Origin: Sutcliffiella sp. FSL R7-0096
GTDB lineage: Bacteria > Bacillota > Bacilli > Bacillales > Bacillaceae_I
Direction of reading: 5' to 3'
Assembly (NCBI RefSeq): GCF_038595065.1
Contig: NZ_CP152003.1
Location: 3,700,001 to 3,764,000, forward strand
Length of the DNA stretch: 64,000 bases
The translations under genes and the position numbers were made by a program. Numbering within the stretch: the stretch's first letter is position 1; every line of letters starts with the position of its first letter. Positions 43,262 to 51,386 of this stretch are shown piece by piece. The notes below the pieces were generated by a model. That model was given only the letters and a program-made list of their open reading frames with translations. It ran no database searches and had not been told where the DNA came from.

Positions 43262-43485
43262 ATGTAAAAAAGAGTGCTTTTACCTCCATGCCTCGCCCTC
43301 AACCTACGGAAACAAATGCTCCTAAGGTGTTACCACCCTCAGCTGATCGAGTACACCCTTGATAAGGGAAAGATGCGTCTCCCATCAGGAATTAACCTGA
43401 TAAGAAAATATTACCTGTGTTGGAAAAATAAAAAGTCCCCCTTTTTGTCCCCTATTTTATCGGTTTTTTCTCGGTTTTTTGTCGA
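43262..43485 (-). ncRNA. Non-coding structured gap between early terminator and late promoter
   Basis: No gene fits this 225-bp stretch. It contains hairpins ATCAGG/CCTGAT (43384-43401), CCCTT/AAGGG (43356-43368) and a nested GGTGT..CTC..GAG..ACACC structure (43326-43357). TCGGTTTTTT occurs twice at 11-base spacing at 43460 and 43471. It could be a small RNA, a leader or an operator; I cannot decide. Confidence 0.3.
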
Positions 43486-43486
43486 T

Positions 43487-43518
43487 AAAAAAACAGCACT
43501 CAGATAATTCCAAGTGCT
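43487..43518 (-). terminator. Early-operon terminator after the ArpU-type gene
   Basis: AGCACT/AGTGCT stem (43495-43518) with an A-run at 43487-43493 that gives a U-run on the minus transcript. Confidence 0.8.
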
Positions 43519-43883
43519 GTTGCTATACGGTTGATAGCTCTATTTTTGACCTCGTAATATGTGTCTTTTTTGAATCCTAGTTCCATGTATATTTCTATAT
43601 CTTTGGTGCGAACGGAAGTAAGATATTTTTTCTTGATTATTAGCAGTTCTTCTTCATCCAAACTTTCGTTTAATGCTCTTTCTATTTGCTTTACCTTCAT
43701 TTCATTTATTTCATGTGAATTTCTCAAAGTTGGGAAGAGGTTTACACCTGCAGTAACTCGTTCATTTTTATTTTCTAATTGAACCTTTAATGCTCGGTAA
43801 TCCTTCAATTCACGTATGACTAGCTTCCTAACCTCTTTTTCATTCACATTAGGTAGGAAAGATAGCTGTTCAGTAAGCACCAA
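43500..43883 (-). CDS. ArpU-family late transcription regulator
   Basis: About 127 aa (TTG 43883 or the adjacent GTG). The C-terminal half (ALNESLDEEELLIIKKKYLT...DIEIYMELGFKKDTYYEVKNRAINRIATALGI) fits the sigma-region-4-like ArpU/Xpf pattern of Firmicute phages. These turn on packaging and structural genes. It is the last early gene and sits just before the terminator and the late promoter region. Confidence 0.82.
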   Translation of the reverse strand: MVLTEQLSFLPNVNEKEVRKLVIRELKDYRALKVQLENKNERVTAGVNLFPTLRNSHEINEMKVKQIERALNESLDEEELLIIKKKYLTSVRTKDIEIYMELGFKKDTYYEVKNRAINRIATALGII

Positions 43884-43935
43884 GATTCCCCCTATGTTAG
43901 AATATAATTGGCTGGCAGGAGAAATCTTGCCTTTT

Positions 43936-44418
43936 TTATTTTTGTTCTTCGATATATTGAGCTAAACATTCCTCAGCTTCTTTATGAGTGCTAAAATGCC
44001 CTAGCCATTTTCTCTTTTTATTTTCGTAAACTCTCACCCTCCATTTTTTATCCCTTTTGTGCCAAGATATACTTCCAGTTTGTAATTGAGAAAATAAGTT
44101 ATTTGAATGATTGAGTCTGTTTTCGGAATTAGTAACCACCCTCAAATTTCTTCTTCTGTTATCAAGACTGTTTCGATTAATATGATCCACCACTTTGTCT
44201 TTTGGGGCATCCATAATCAATCGATGCATATATTCACTTTTATGATTAATTACATAGAATGAGTTACTATTCCTTCGTTGTTTTGCACACCATGATCCGG
44301 GAAAACTATTTACCTTTTCCAAATCATTCGTATCTATTAATGTTTCAATGACTTGACCATTTCTTCGCTTCAAAAATATCGCAGTAAAATCACCACGGAT
44401 CTCAAATCTATTTTTCAT
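43936..44418 (-). CDS. HNH-AP2 homing-type endonuclease, copy A
   Basis: 160 aa. HNH part: MHRLIMDAPKDKVVDHINRNSLDNRRRNLRVVT at about residues 65-97. AP2-like DNA-binding part: GSISWHKRDKKWRVRVYENKKRKWLGHFSTHKEAEE at about 115-150. It shares the N-terminal module with the gene at 50853. It has no phage-essential function by its family; it is probably a selfish insertion. Confidence 0.85.
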   Translation of the reverse strand: MKNRFEIRGDFTAIFLKRRNGQVIETLIDTNDLEKVNSFPGSWCAKQRRNSNSFYVINHKSEYMHRLIMDAPKDKVVDHINRNSLDNRRRNLRVVTNSENRLNHSNNLFSQLQTGSISWHKRDKKWRVRVYENKKRKWLGHFSTHKEAEECLAQYIEEQK

Positions 44419-44432
44419 TAAATTCCACCTTT

Positions 44433-44591
44433 TTATTTGTTCCTTTTCACACGTTCACCGTAAGTATGAATGTTTGAAAATGCCTCTTTCTTTTTCAGCA
44501 GTCTTTCATTATCAGGTTTTGGCGGATACTTCTTCTTGTACGCTTCTAATTCCTCGGGAGTCATTTTCCACTCGGTTACTTTGCCGATCAT
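44433..44591 (-). CDS. 52-aa phage protein
   Basis: ATG at 44591 follows AGAGGTGATATCC. It starts MIGKVTEWKMTPEELEAYKKKYPP. Lysine-rich, helical. No family. Confidence 0.55.
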   Translation of the reverse strand: MIGKVTEWKMTPEELEAYKKKYPPKPDNERLLKKKEAFSNIHTYGERVKRNK

Positions 44592-44621
44592 GGATATCAC
44601 CTCTTTCACTGTTTTCTCGTA

Positions 44622-44822
44622 CTATGCGGTTACTGGTTTGCTATAACCTAAGAAAATATTCAAATCCTTTTGGGTTTTACCAGTTGCATAAGCAGTTTCA
44701 GCAGAAGCTTTAACTATCAATCCTATTGCATCCAGATTATCCTTTTTCATCGCTACTAAATGAATTTCTCCGTCTATTTCAAGCAAAATAGTTACTTGAG
44801 AATCCTCAATACTCTTCTTCAC
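44622..44822 (-). CDS. 66-aa phage protein
   Basis: ATG at 44822 after AAGGTAGTGGAG. Contains VTILLEIDGEIHLVAMKKDNLDAIG; alpha/beta character. No family assigned. Confidence 0.55.
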   Translation of the reverse strand: MKKSIEDSQVTILLEIDGEIHLVAMKKDNLDAIGLIVKASAETAYATGKTQKDLNIFLGYSKPVTA

Positions 44823-44884
44823 ATCTCCACTACCTTCCTTCGTAGTTTCGGCCAGCTATTCCGTTTTCTCGTGCAGTGAGTCAT

Positions 44885-44998
44885 TTATCCCCAAATGAAC
44901 CACCCTATCAAAATCCCAATACCAACGCATATGAACGGTGCTACAAATAGTAGAAACTCGAATAGTTTGATAAACGCTCCAAATGAATCTCCTGACAT
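44885..44998 (-). CDS. 37-aa single-pass membrane peptide
   Basis: ATG at 44998 with AAAGGAG upstream. Two thirds is hydrophobic (FLLFVAPFICVGIGILIGWFIW). Confidence 0.5.
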   Translation of the reverse strand: MSGDSFGAFIKLFEFLLFVAPFICVGIGILIGWFIWG

Positions 44999-45038
44999 TT
45001 CACATACTCCTTTCTTCTCTGTTTTGATCTTTAGCGTT

Positions 45039-45128
45039 TTACCGGATAAGATTCCAAAATACTGAAATCAGCAATATTACATAGATCCAAGTAGGTACTG
45101 TTATTTTAGATTCAAAGATTCTTTTCAT
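45039..45128 (-). CDS. 29-aa single-pass membrane peptide
   Basis: ATG at 45128 after GAGAGGAAAAGC. Product MKRIFESKITVPTWIYVILL onward is positively charged then hydrophobic. Plausible but short. Confidence 0.4.
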   Translation of the reverse strand: MKRIFESKITVPTWIYVILLISVFWNLIR

Positions 45129-45141
45129 TTTGCTTTTCCTC

Positions 45142-45522
45142 TCACTTTTTAATCATCTGCTCTAAATCAGATCGTTTCCTCATCCGGTAACCCCTGTTTT
45201 GATGTCTCTTTTTGATGTTTCTCAAATCCCCTAATACTTTCCCGATATTGCTTTCTGTTGGTTTGGTGAAGGTCATAAGGTCTTTAATAGGCTTAAGGAG
45301 TTCAAGGGCATCCTTTAGTTTCCTTCTTTCTATACGGGCATTCTGTAGTTCTTTGGCAAGCTTGTACCCATCACTAGCATTAAACCTGCCAAGCTCAATG
45401 ACGTGGAGGATGTCTTGTATCTCTTCCTCCACTGACCGCAAGGATTCTTCAATGTGTTGTACTCTTCTAGGAGCATTTACATATACTTCTCTCACTGCCA
45501 ATAATGACTGTTCGACATCCAA
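45142..45522 (-). CDS. Coiled-coil phage protein, 126 aa
   Basis: Starts MDVEQSLLAVREVYVNAPRR; nearly all helical with heptads and a basic C terminus (KKRHQNRGYRMRKRSDLEQM). Unknown role in the early/middle region. Confidence 0.55.
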   Translation of the reverse strand: MDVEQSLLAVREVYVNAPRRVQHIEESLRSVEEEIQDILHVIELGRFNASDGYKLAKELQNARIERRKLKDALELLKPIKDLMTFTKPTESNIGKVLGDLRNIKKRHQNRGYRMRKRSDLEQMIKK

Positions 45523-45539
45523 GTTACTCCCCCCATTTT

Positions 45540-45722
45540 CTAAAGAAAAATCCCATCCAACCCAAAAGGCTCTTTCTCTTCTACCGGCTTCTTTTCACTC
45601 TGGCCTCGTTTGATTTGGGAAGGGTGCTGTAGCTGGTATCTCCTCCCCTGCCACTCTATAACAGTTGGAACGCCCTTTTTCTCTTTAAGTACTTTAATAT
45701 CACTTGCCTGGTCTGCTCTCAT
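45540..45722 (-). CDS. 60-aa phage protein
   Basis: ATG at 45722 overlaps the stop of the basic 38-aa gene (ATGA). Product contains PTVIEWQGRRYQLQHPSQIKRG. No family. Confidence 0.5.
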   Translation of the reverse strand: MRADQASDIKVLKEKKGVPTVIEWQGRRYQLQHPSQIKRGQSEKKPVEEKEPFGLDGIFL

Positions 45723-45835
45723 TTAAGTAAACCAGCTTTCACAAAAATATTTCTCCACGCCCTGGCCACACTCTGCTTATGACGGCGGGCAAGTGCTTTG
45801 CCCAACCGTCTTTTCTGTTTTTTGCTGTAACCCAT
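45719..45835 (-). CDS. 38-aa basic protein
   Basis: ATG at 45835 overlaps the previous stop as TAATG; ends in an ATGA overlap. Product MGYSKKQKRRLGKALARRHK onward is about one third Lys/Arg, so nucleic-acid binding is likely. Confidence 0.55.
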   Translation of the reverse strand: MGYSKKQKRRLGKALARRHKQSVARAWRNIFVKAGLLK

Positions 45836-46287
45836 TAGTGAACATTCTCCGGATCTGTTTCTTCATCTTCTTCCTGGTACTCATCTAGTGTCAGCTGGCC
45901 GTCCTCCACCTTCACAGAGCCGTCCTTTTCTACTTTGTACTCAATACCTTCGTGAGCATCATTAAACTCATCAATGCTCATCTGAGACTCTACAATGTTC
46001 AAGGTGACATCAGATCCTGCTTTCTTGTAAAAATTAAATGATTGTTCTGCAGAAGTATCGCCCTTCACAATAAATTCAAGGGTGGTTTTCTTCCCGTCCT
46101 TGCTCGTTTTACTAAACTCACAAGTTAGCTTTTCCTCTACTCCTTCTATCTGCAGCTCTACCACTTCACGGGTCATCTGGGAAAGTTCTTGTTTTTTCTC
46201 GTCCTCCCCCTTTACATAGAATTGAATGAGCTCCTTCTTGCTGTCCTTTGTTTGTTTATTGAAATTTGCTTTTACTGTTACTTGCAT
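45835..46287 (-). CDS. Phage protein with internal duplication, 150 aa
   Basis: ATG at 46287 follows GAAGGAGCG. Two halves resemble each other: KANFNKQTKDSKKELIQFYVKG and EFSKTSKDGKKTTLEFIVKG, each followed by a helix and a beta strand. The C terminus is strongly acidic. Function unknown. Confidence 0.6.
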   Translation of the reverse strand: MQVTVKANFNKQTKDSKKELIQFYVKGEDEKKQELSQMTREVVELQIEGVEEKLTCEFSKTSKDGKKTTLEFIVKGDTSAEQSFNFYKKAGSDVTLNIVESQMSIDEFNDAHEGIEYKVEKDGSVKVEDGQLTLDEYQEEDEETDPENVH

Positions 46288-46289
46288 GC

Positions 46290-46856
46290 TTAACACGCTC
46301 CTTCTAGGATTTTATGGATCACTTCATATTGGTATTTTTGGAGAGTCCCGCTGTTTTCGGTACAATCAATTCCCGTGTTAATGATCCAAGAGATTCGGGC
46401 AATTTGTGCCATAATATAGGCATCTACCACGTTGTCACTGGAATGGGTAAAGCCAAAGTGCTCCTCCACTGCTTTCATGACGGCTTTCTTCTTTTGAGGG
46501 CCGGTAAGACGTTTCTTGCTGCCAACCTCTCCGATCCATCCGGTAACATTGACAAACTTCTTTACAGCGTTTGGTGCTGCCTCGTAGTAGCTCAATTTTC
46601 GCTTGTAGAGCTCGTTTCGAATGCCATGGTGTAATCCCCCTGCGAACATGGCTTTCTGCGTGTCAAAGGGGAATCCCTCGATGCAGATAATGTCTCCGGG
46701 TTTAAGGTGAGCAACCACATCATTTATCAAAGTGACCATTCTTTTGGGATCCACACTCCCCACACCTGATAGTTCTTTTGCTCGAAGTACTTCCCCATGT
46801 TCATCCAGTGCCACAAATCCTGTTTTGGAAGCTGGATCTATTCCTAAGAATCTCAA
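46290..46856 (-). CDS. RuvC-like Holliday junction resolvase
   Basis: 188 aa, TTG at 46856 in a TTGA overlap and after GGAGGAG. Acidic catalytic residues in the RNase H-fold pattern: GIDPASKTG near residue 5, ICIEGFPF near 58, and DNVVDAYIMA near 145. It resolves branched phage DNA before packaging. Confidence 0.85.
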   Translation of the reverse strand: MRFLGIDPASKTGFVALDEHGEVLRAKELSGVGSVDPKRMVTLINDVVAHLKPGDIICIEGFPFDTQKAMFAGGLHHGIRNELYKRKLSYYEAAPNAVKKFVNVTGWIGEVGSKKRLTGPQKKKAVMKAVEEHFGFTHSSDNVVDAYIMAQIARISWIINTGIDCTENSGTLQKYQYEVIHKILEGAC

Positions 46857-47053
46857 TATCTCTCCTCCTCTTGCATTCTATTAAACTCTGTTTCCAGTTC
46901 CTCAACGGTGAGCTCTCTTAATAGCCGGCCGTCTTGGGCTTCATGCTTTCCTTTTAAAGAGAGTTCATGAAGCATAACTTGTCTCCTTAGCTCCATCTTA
47001 TTCCCAACAGCTTGCTTCTTCTTCGCAAGCTCCCTCTCGTATCCACTGGTCAT
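46853..47053 (-). CDS. 66-aa phage protein
   Basis: Starts MTSGYERELAKKKQAVGNKM; charged and helical. Overlaps the genes on both sides. No family. Confidence 0.55.
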   Translation of the reverse strand: MTSGYERELAKKKQAVGNKMELRRQVMLHELSLKGKHEAQDGRLLRELTVEELETEFNRMQEEERY

Positions 47054-47225
47054 TTACTTTGCCATCATACAATCCATCATTTATGTCATTCTGTACCATT
47101 TCATCTATGTCTTGTTTGGTATATCCTGCAACCAAGCACATTCTTTCGTAATATCCAGCTTTGGGATAACGAAATTTCATAAAGAACATTTGAAACTTCC
47201 ATTTTAATTCATGAAACCTGTTCAT
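46998..47225 (-). CDS. 75-aa phage protein
   Basis: ATG at 47225 after GGGGGAGAAC. Contains KFRYPKAGYYERMCLVAGYTKQDIDEMV. Unknown. Confidence 0.55.
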   Translation of the reverse strand: MNRFHELKWKFQMFFMKFRYPKAGYYERMCLVAGYTKQDIDEMVQNDINDGLYDGKVNDQWIREGACEEEASCWE

Positions 47226-47439
47226 TGTTCTCCCCCTGTTCTTTGAATTTGGCAAGGTGCTCGTTCATTTTCCCTCGAAATTTTTCTTGGAAGTAGAAGT
47301 GCAGCTTTTCTTCCGGATCATCGAAGCTAAGGACCTTTTTTTCATAGATGAGGAAATCAAGAAGTAATAAAAGAGGTTCCTGGTTATAATCAACGGCATC
47401 CAGATACCAATCCCTAATTTGAGTTTGCGTGTCGGTCAT
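47209..47439 (-). CDS. 76-aa phage protein next to dnaB
   Basis: Begins MTDTQTQIRDWYLDAVDYNQEP with LLLLLDFLIYEKKVLSFDDPEEKLHFYFQEKF, a pattern seen in small genes following phage helicase genes. Overlaps the helicase end by 26 bases. Confidence 0.6.
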   Translation of the reverse strand: MTDTQTQIRDWYLDAVDYNQEPLLLLLDFLIYEKKVLSFDDPEEKLHFYFQEKFRGKMNEHLAKFKEQGENNEQVS

Positions 47440-48724
47440 GTAAATTCCGCATTCTTTGTGTTTTTTTGTTGTAGAAAATATCTACTTTTCCAGTTGGGCC
47501 ATTACGTTGTTTGGCGATATCAATTTCTAAGATGCTCTTTTTATCAGAGTCTGCATTATAATATTCATCCCTATAAAGGAATCCAATGACGTCCGCATCC
47601 TGCTCAATGCTTCCACTTTCCCTTAAGTCTGACATGACCGGTCTTTTGTTCGATCGTTGTTCCACTCCACGTGATAACTGAGCAAGAGTGAGGACAGGAC
47701 ATTTAAATTCTTTGGCCATTCCTTTTAATGCAGCACTTATTTCCGATACCTGCAGATGGGCGTTTCCATTGTGGCTTTCTTCCGGTTTAATCAGGGTGAG
47801 ATAGTCAATCATCACCAGAATCTTTTTATCCGGATTCTCCCTTTTCACGTCCCGGATATGAGCACGCATTTCATTCACAGTCTGGCCAGGTTTATCAAAA
47901 ATCTGCATGTTTATTCTCTCTAGCACTCCAATGGCTGCCACCCAATTTTCATGATCTTTATTATCAAAGTAGTGGTAAGGGTTCCTGGCCTTAATCCCTT
48001 CAATTCCTCCAAGGAGGCAGAGCATGCGCTTTATAAGACTCTCTGCGCTCATTTCGAGGGAGAAAATAACAGGGATTGCACCCTTATATCCTGCATTGGC
48101 TGCAATGTTCAGAATAAGGGCTGTTTTCCCCATGGAGGGTCTTGCCCCGATGATGATACTATCTTCATCTTGAAAGCCGTCTGTCATGTCATCGAGATCC
48201 TGGAAGCCACTCGGGATTCCGGAATATCCTTTTTCTTTCTTGATCAATGGCAGCTCATACATTTGGACCAGGTGTTCTTTGAGGTCAAATTTTTCTTTGG
48301 TGCCCGTTTTATCGATGTCGTTCAACTGCTTGATCATCTTTTGAATATCGCTCGAGTCAAATTCCTGTTTATCCACAATCGGTTTCAAGATATTGTGGAT
48401 ATTTTGTTTCTTCCAGGCATCGATGACAGCTGCTTCATAATTCCTGAACGCATGGATAGAAGGGACACTTTCTTTTAAGAGGGAAAGATGGCCCGTTCCA
48501 CCTAATCGAGAAAGGTTGTTTCGTCCAATTAATTCAATAATCGTGATGGCATTTATCGGCTCATCCTTTTCTGCAATCTTCCTCATCGCTGTGAATAACT
48601 CTTTGTTTTGGTAGTGCTGGAAGTGTTCAGGCTTCGTTACTAATTCATTCATTATGCTGTTATCAATCAGGATACAGCCAAGTAAGGCGCATTCTGCTTC
48701 ATAGTTATTAATCACGCGATCCAC
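47414..48724 (-). CDS. dnaB: Replicative DNA helicase DnaB
   Basis: 436 aa, GTG at 48724. The N-terminal domain (NNYEAECALLGCILIDNSIM) is followed by the RecA-like domain with Walker A GARPSMGKTALILNIA near residue 197, the MIDYLTLI Walker B near 305 and the R-finger region ESGSIEQDADVIGFLYRDEYY near 370. Equivalent to SPP1 G40P; loaded at the origin by the G39P-type protein encoded just before. Confidence 0.95.
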   Translation of the reverse strand: MDRVINNYEAECALLGCILIDNSIMNELVTKPEHFQHYQNKELFTAMRKIAEKDEPINAITIIELIGRNNLSRLGGTGHLSLLKESVPSIHAFRNYEAAVIDAWKKQNIHNILKPIVDKQEFDSSDIQKMIKQLNDIDKTGTKEKFDLKEHLVQMYELPLIKKEKGYSGIPSGFQDLDDMTDGFQDEDSIIIGARPSMGKTALILNIAANAGYKGAIPVIFSLEMSAESLIKRMLCLLGGIEGIKARNPYHYFDNKDHENWVAAIGVLERINMQIFDKPGQTVNEMRAHIRDVKRENPDKKILVMIDYLTLIKPEESHNGNAHLQVSEISAALKGMAKEFKCPVLTLAQLSRGVEQRSNKRPVMSDLRESGSIEQDADVIGFLYRDEYYNADSDKKSILEIDIAKQRNGPTGKVDIFYNKKTQRMRNLHDRHANSN

Positions 48725-49013
48725 TCCGTAACTTTCTCATGTATTCTAGGTGCTCATGATTCACTTTTGATTCGGATGGTTCTTCGTAAAGGTCTGCGAT
48801 GGTTGGTGGGAACTTGCTAGTGAAAATGTGTTTTTTCACTTTTGTGCGAACCTGGTTGAAATCTTGGTCTACCAAAAACTCATGCCATGCTTCAACTATG
48901 TTTTTGATTTTATTCTTTTGCTCAGAAGGTATAACATTTTTGGTAAAGGGATGATTATACGTATTTTCAATAAGGTGTATAATGTCCAGGACTTCCTTTT
49001 TATTCATCTTCAA
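48708..49013 (-). CDS. Helicase loader, SPP1 G39P type
   Basis: 101 aa. KKEVLDIIHLIENTY, VEAWHEFLVDQDFNQVRTKVKKHI and SKFPPTIADLYE match the G39P N-terminal pattern. In SPP1 G39P brings the helicase to the initiator G38P. Overlaps both neighbours. Confidence 0.85.
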   Translation of the reverse strand: MKMNKKEVLDIIHLIENTYNHPFTKNVIPSEQKNKIKNIVEAWHEFLVDQDFNQVRTKVKKHIFTSKFPPTIADLYEEPSESKVNHEHLEYMRKLRSGSRD

Positions 49014-49743
49014 GCTCCTTAGCTAAGGATTCATAATCATAACTATCAGCTTTCCTTTGCTTCTTCTTAGTGGTATTCAAATGTTCAAGATCTTCTACGG
49101 TTTTCACTCCACTCTTTCTCCATTCATCCAGTTTGTTATAAACGAATAACCACGTTCTACCGTTACCCCTAGCAGATATTTTGATGGCTTCTTCAATCAC
49201 TACTTCTGGTTGTTCAAAACCAAAATTATCAATAACATCTGATAAATCATCTCTTAGAAAATGATTCACTTTATTTGGAGGTACAATTTCACTTTTTTGA
49301 AGGAGTTCCAGTATTTTTTCCAAGGGTGCTTCCTCCTCCTCTTTATTATTTAAATTATTATAATTATTGTATGTGTTACTCTGTTGTTCTTCTGTTGTTC
49401 CTTTGTTGTCACCGAGTTCATTCGAATTTTGGTATTCTCCCCAATTCACAACGGTTACAAGGGTGAATTTGTTGTTACTATTTAGTTCCAAACTCCGCAC
49501 CTGTTCAAGTAGTTTCATATACTTCCAGACTGTTGATTCTTTCATGTTTAATTCAAGAGCAGCTTTCTTTCTACCAAAAACGAACTGACCTGGTAAAACA
49601 CCTACTTTTTGAAGCCCTATTATTTGCTCGTAATCTGAGTGAGATGCCTTTAATAAACAGTAGATAAAGACCTTCAAGAGTTTTTCATTGTTGAATATAT
49701 TGCTATTAAGTAATTTTCTATGGAGGCTGATCCATCCGTTCAT
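49000..49743 (-). CDS. DnaD-type replication initiator
   Basis: 247 aa from ATG 49743 (GGGGTGAGGTGCCT). N-terminal winged helix (NGWISLHRKLLNSNIF to MKLLEQVRSLELNSNNKFTLVTVVNWGEYQ, residues 1-110), a low-complexity linker rich in Asn and Glu, and a C-terminal DnaD-like region (DLSDVIDNFGFEQPEVVIEEAIKISARGNGRTWLFVYNKLDEWRKSG). The position before G39P and DnaB matches SPP1 gene 38. The linker DNA is the candidate origin. Confidence 0.85.
   Translation of the reverse strand: MNGWISLHRKLLNSNIFNNEKLLKVFIYCLLKASHSDYEQIIGLQKVGVLPGQFVFGRKKAALELNMKESTVWKYMKLLEQVRSLELNSNNKFTLVTVVNWGEYQNSNELGDNKGTTEEQQSNTYNNYNNLNNKEEEEAPLEKILELLQKSEIVPPNKVNHFLRDDLSDVIDNFGFEQPEVVIEEAIKISARGNGRTWLFVYNKLDEWRKSGVKTVEDLEHLNTTKKKQRKADSYDYESLAKELEDE
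49341..49411. other. Candidate phage replication origin inside the initiator gene
   Basis: A 33-base A+T stretch (49341-49373) lies beside TCTGTTGTTC at 49380 and 49391 (11-base period) and a degenerate third copy at 49402. SPP1 has its oriL in gene 38 in the equivalent place. Confidence 0.55.
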
Positions 49744-49759
49744 AGGCACCTCACCCCTT

Positions 49760-49936
49760 TCATTTCTTGATGCAAATTACAATGTCTGACAAGTTTTCGT
49801 CTCTTGGCATAATCTTCATTGGGTAGAGCCGGGGATGATAGAGGGTTATGTACCCCTTTATATATCTGATATAAAGATTCTTATTCCCGGCTGCTAACCA
49901 TTTGTAGGTGTATGGTATTAGCACCTGCTTGTCCAT
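49760..49936 (-). CDS. 58-aa phage protein between RecT and initiator
   Basis: ATG at 49936 directly after the recT stop. Starts MDKQVLIPYTYKWLAAGNKN with YIRYIKGYITLYHPRLYPMKIM. The frame is tightly packed between the neighbours. No family. Confidence 0.6.
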   Translation of the reverse strand: MDKQVLIPYTYKWLAAGNKNLYIRYIKGYITLYHPRLYPMKIMPRDENLSDIVICIKK

Positions 49937-49937
49937 C

Positions 49938-50852
49938 TTATTCCAGTGTCATTCCCTCAAAATCGTCAAAGCTCATTGCTTCTGCATCCTGCTTTTCTTC
50001 TTGTTTAGGAAAATGGAAATCTATTAATTTATTCAGGGCCACTGTTTCCTGCAGTGTTAGTTCCTTGCCTTTTTTTTCAAACTTCTCCTGGACGAATTTG
50101 TTCAAGTCGGTCTTGGAAACACCACGTTCTTTGGTCTTTTTCTGAATTTCCGTCCAAACTTTTGCAAGTTCTTCCTCTGGATCAATTACTTGGTCACCAG
50201 TGTCAACACCCTTAGTTTCAGGTGTAATATCTACCCTCTGACGCGGTTCGTATGGGTCACGGGAGTCTTGAGGGTTTGGAGCTTCTTCATCCCCGAATTC
50301 AATGCCATACTGTTTCTTCAAGGCACGCTGCTGAACAAACTTTCCGTACATATCCGAAGTCCATTTCAGCCAGTTATCTTTATTTTGACCCTTAAACATA
50401 TGGTCCACTTCTGAAATGTCGCTAATTACTGTCACTGGTTTAAAACCGTCTCGGTAAGCAATGCAATATGCTCCAACTATTTTTCCTCGAGGAAATCCGA
50501 TTTCATGTTTCACGACTTCTAGTTCTTTGGTTTCTGTATTCTTGCTAATTTGGAATTCGTCGTTTTCGTGTACCATCTGAGTATCTGGCGGCTGAAAACC
50601 TTCTCGCTCTCTCGCTTTAGAAAGATAAGCTTCAGCTGCGAATTGAATGCGGGCTGTGCTGCCATACTTGATAAAGAAAATTTCATTTTTGAATGGATCC
50701 AATCCGTATGAAGCAGCTTTATGTGCGAATAAGACAAATTCAGGATCCGTGGCATTTGGAGCAAATGAATTACGCATCACGCTGATTACTTCTGGTTTGA
50801 AAGCCTCCATGATTTCTGGTGTGTAGATAGCCATTTGATTTTTGTTAGACAT
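49938..50852 (-). CDS. recT: RecT/Bet-family single-strand annealing protein
   Basis: 304 aa. Contains EFVLFAHKAASYGLDPFKNEIFFIKYG near residues 38-65, ISDISEVDHMFKG and SDMYGKFVQQRALKKQYG, characteristic of RecT/Bet. C terminus is acidic. It anneals complementary strands during phage recombination and replication restart. Confidence 0.93.
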   Translation of the reverse strand: MSNKNQMAIYTPEIMEAFKPEVISVMRNSFAPNATDPEFVLFAHKAASYGLDPFKNEIFFIKYGSTARIQFAAEAYLSKAREREGFQPPDTQMVHENDEFQISKNTETKELEVVKHEIGFPRGKIVGAYCIAYRDGFKPVTVISDISEVDHMFKGQNKDNWLKWTSDMYGKFVQQRALKKQYGIEFGDEEAPNPQDSRDPYEPRQRVDITPETKGVDTGDQVIDPEEELAKVWTEIQKKTKERGVSKTDLNKFVQEKFEKKGKELTLQETVALNKLIDFHFPKQEEKQDAEAMSFDDFEGMTLE

Positions 50853-51386
50853 TTAACATACCTCCGTATTAACATAAATTTTTTCTTGTTTTCGATATTT
50901 CATGTATGTTGCATGAGCTTGCTCTGCTGTATCGTGTCTTCCCAGCCATACGTGTTTTTTGTCCACCTTTATTTGAGCCACATACTTTCCTGTTCTTTTA
51001 CAGAAGCTAACTCCTTTATAACCAGTTGTGTTTCTTGGATGGATGGAATTTCTGTTCTGCAAATTTCGAGATTGTGTCACGACCTTAAGGTTTGAGTCTA
51101 AATTGTTAAGCGTATCTTTATCCCAATGATCAACCACTAGTCCATTCGGGCAATTTGTAATTAGCCTATGAAGCGAACGAATGGAATCTTTACCACGATT
51201 ATTTCGGGTATGATATACGGCATAGAATGATTTTGTTTTCTTGTCCCAACTTGCAAAAAATCTGAAATTTAACGAGAGCAACCTAGACAAGTGTTTAACA
51301 CTTACTTGGGTTTCTAAAGGAGGACCTTCCCTTCTTTCCAAGAAGATTACAATGATTTCTCCTCTTATCTCATAATCATTTCTCAC
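50853..51386 (-). CDS. HNH-AP2 homing-type endonuclease, copy B
   Basis: 177 aa. N-terminal module MRNDYEIRGEIIVIFLERREG parallels MKNRFEIRGDFTAIFLKRRNG of copy A. HNH: LHRLITNCPNGLVVDHWDKDTLNNLDSNLKVVT (about residues 72-104). AP2: TGYKGVSFCKRTGKYVAQIKVDKKHVWLGRHDTAEQA (about 122-158). It sits immediately upstream of recT. Confidence 0.87.
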   Translation of the reverse strand: MRNDYEIRGEIIVIFLERREGPPLETQVSVKHLSRLLSLNFRFFASWDKKTKSFYAVYHTRNNRGKDSIRSLHRLITNCPNGLVVDHWDKDTLNNLDSNLKVVTQSRNLQNRNSIHPRNTTGYKGVSFCKRTGKYVAQIKVDKKHVWLGRHDTAEQAHATYMKYRKQEKIYVNTEVC

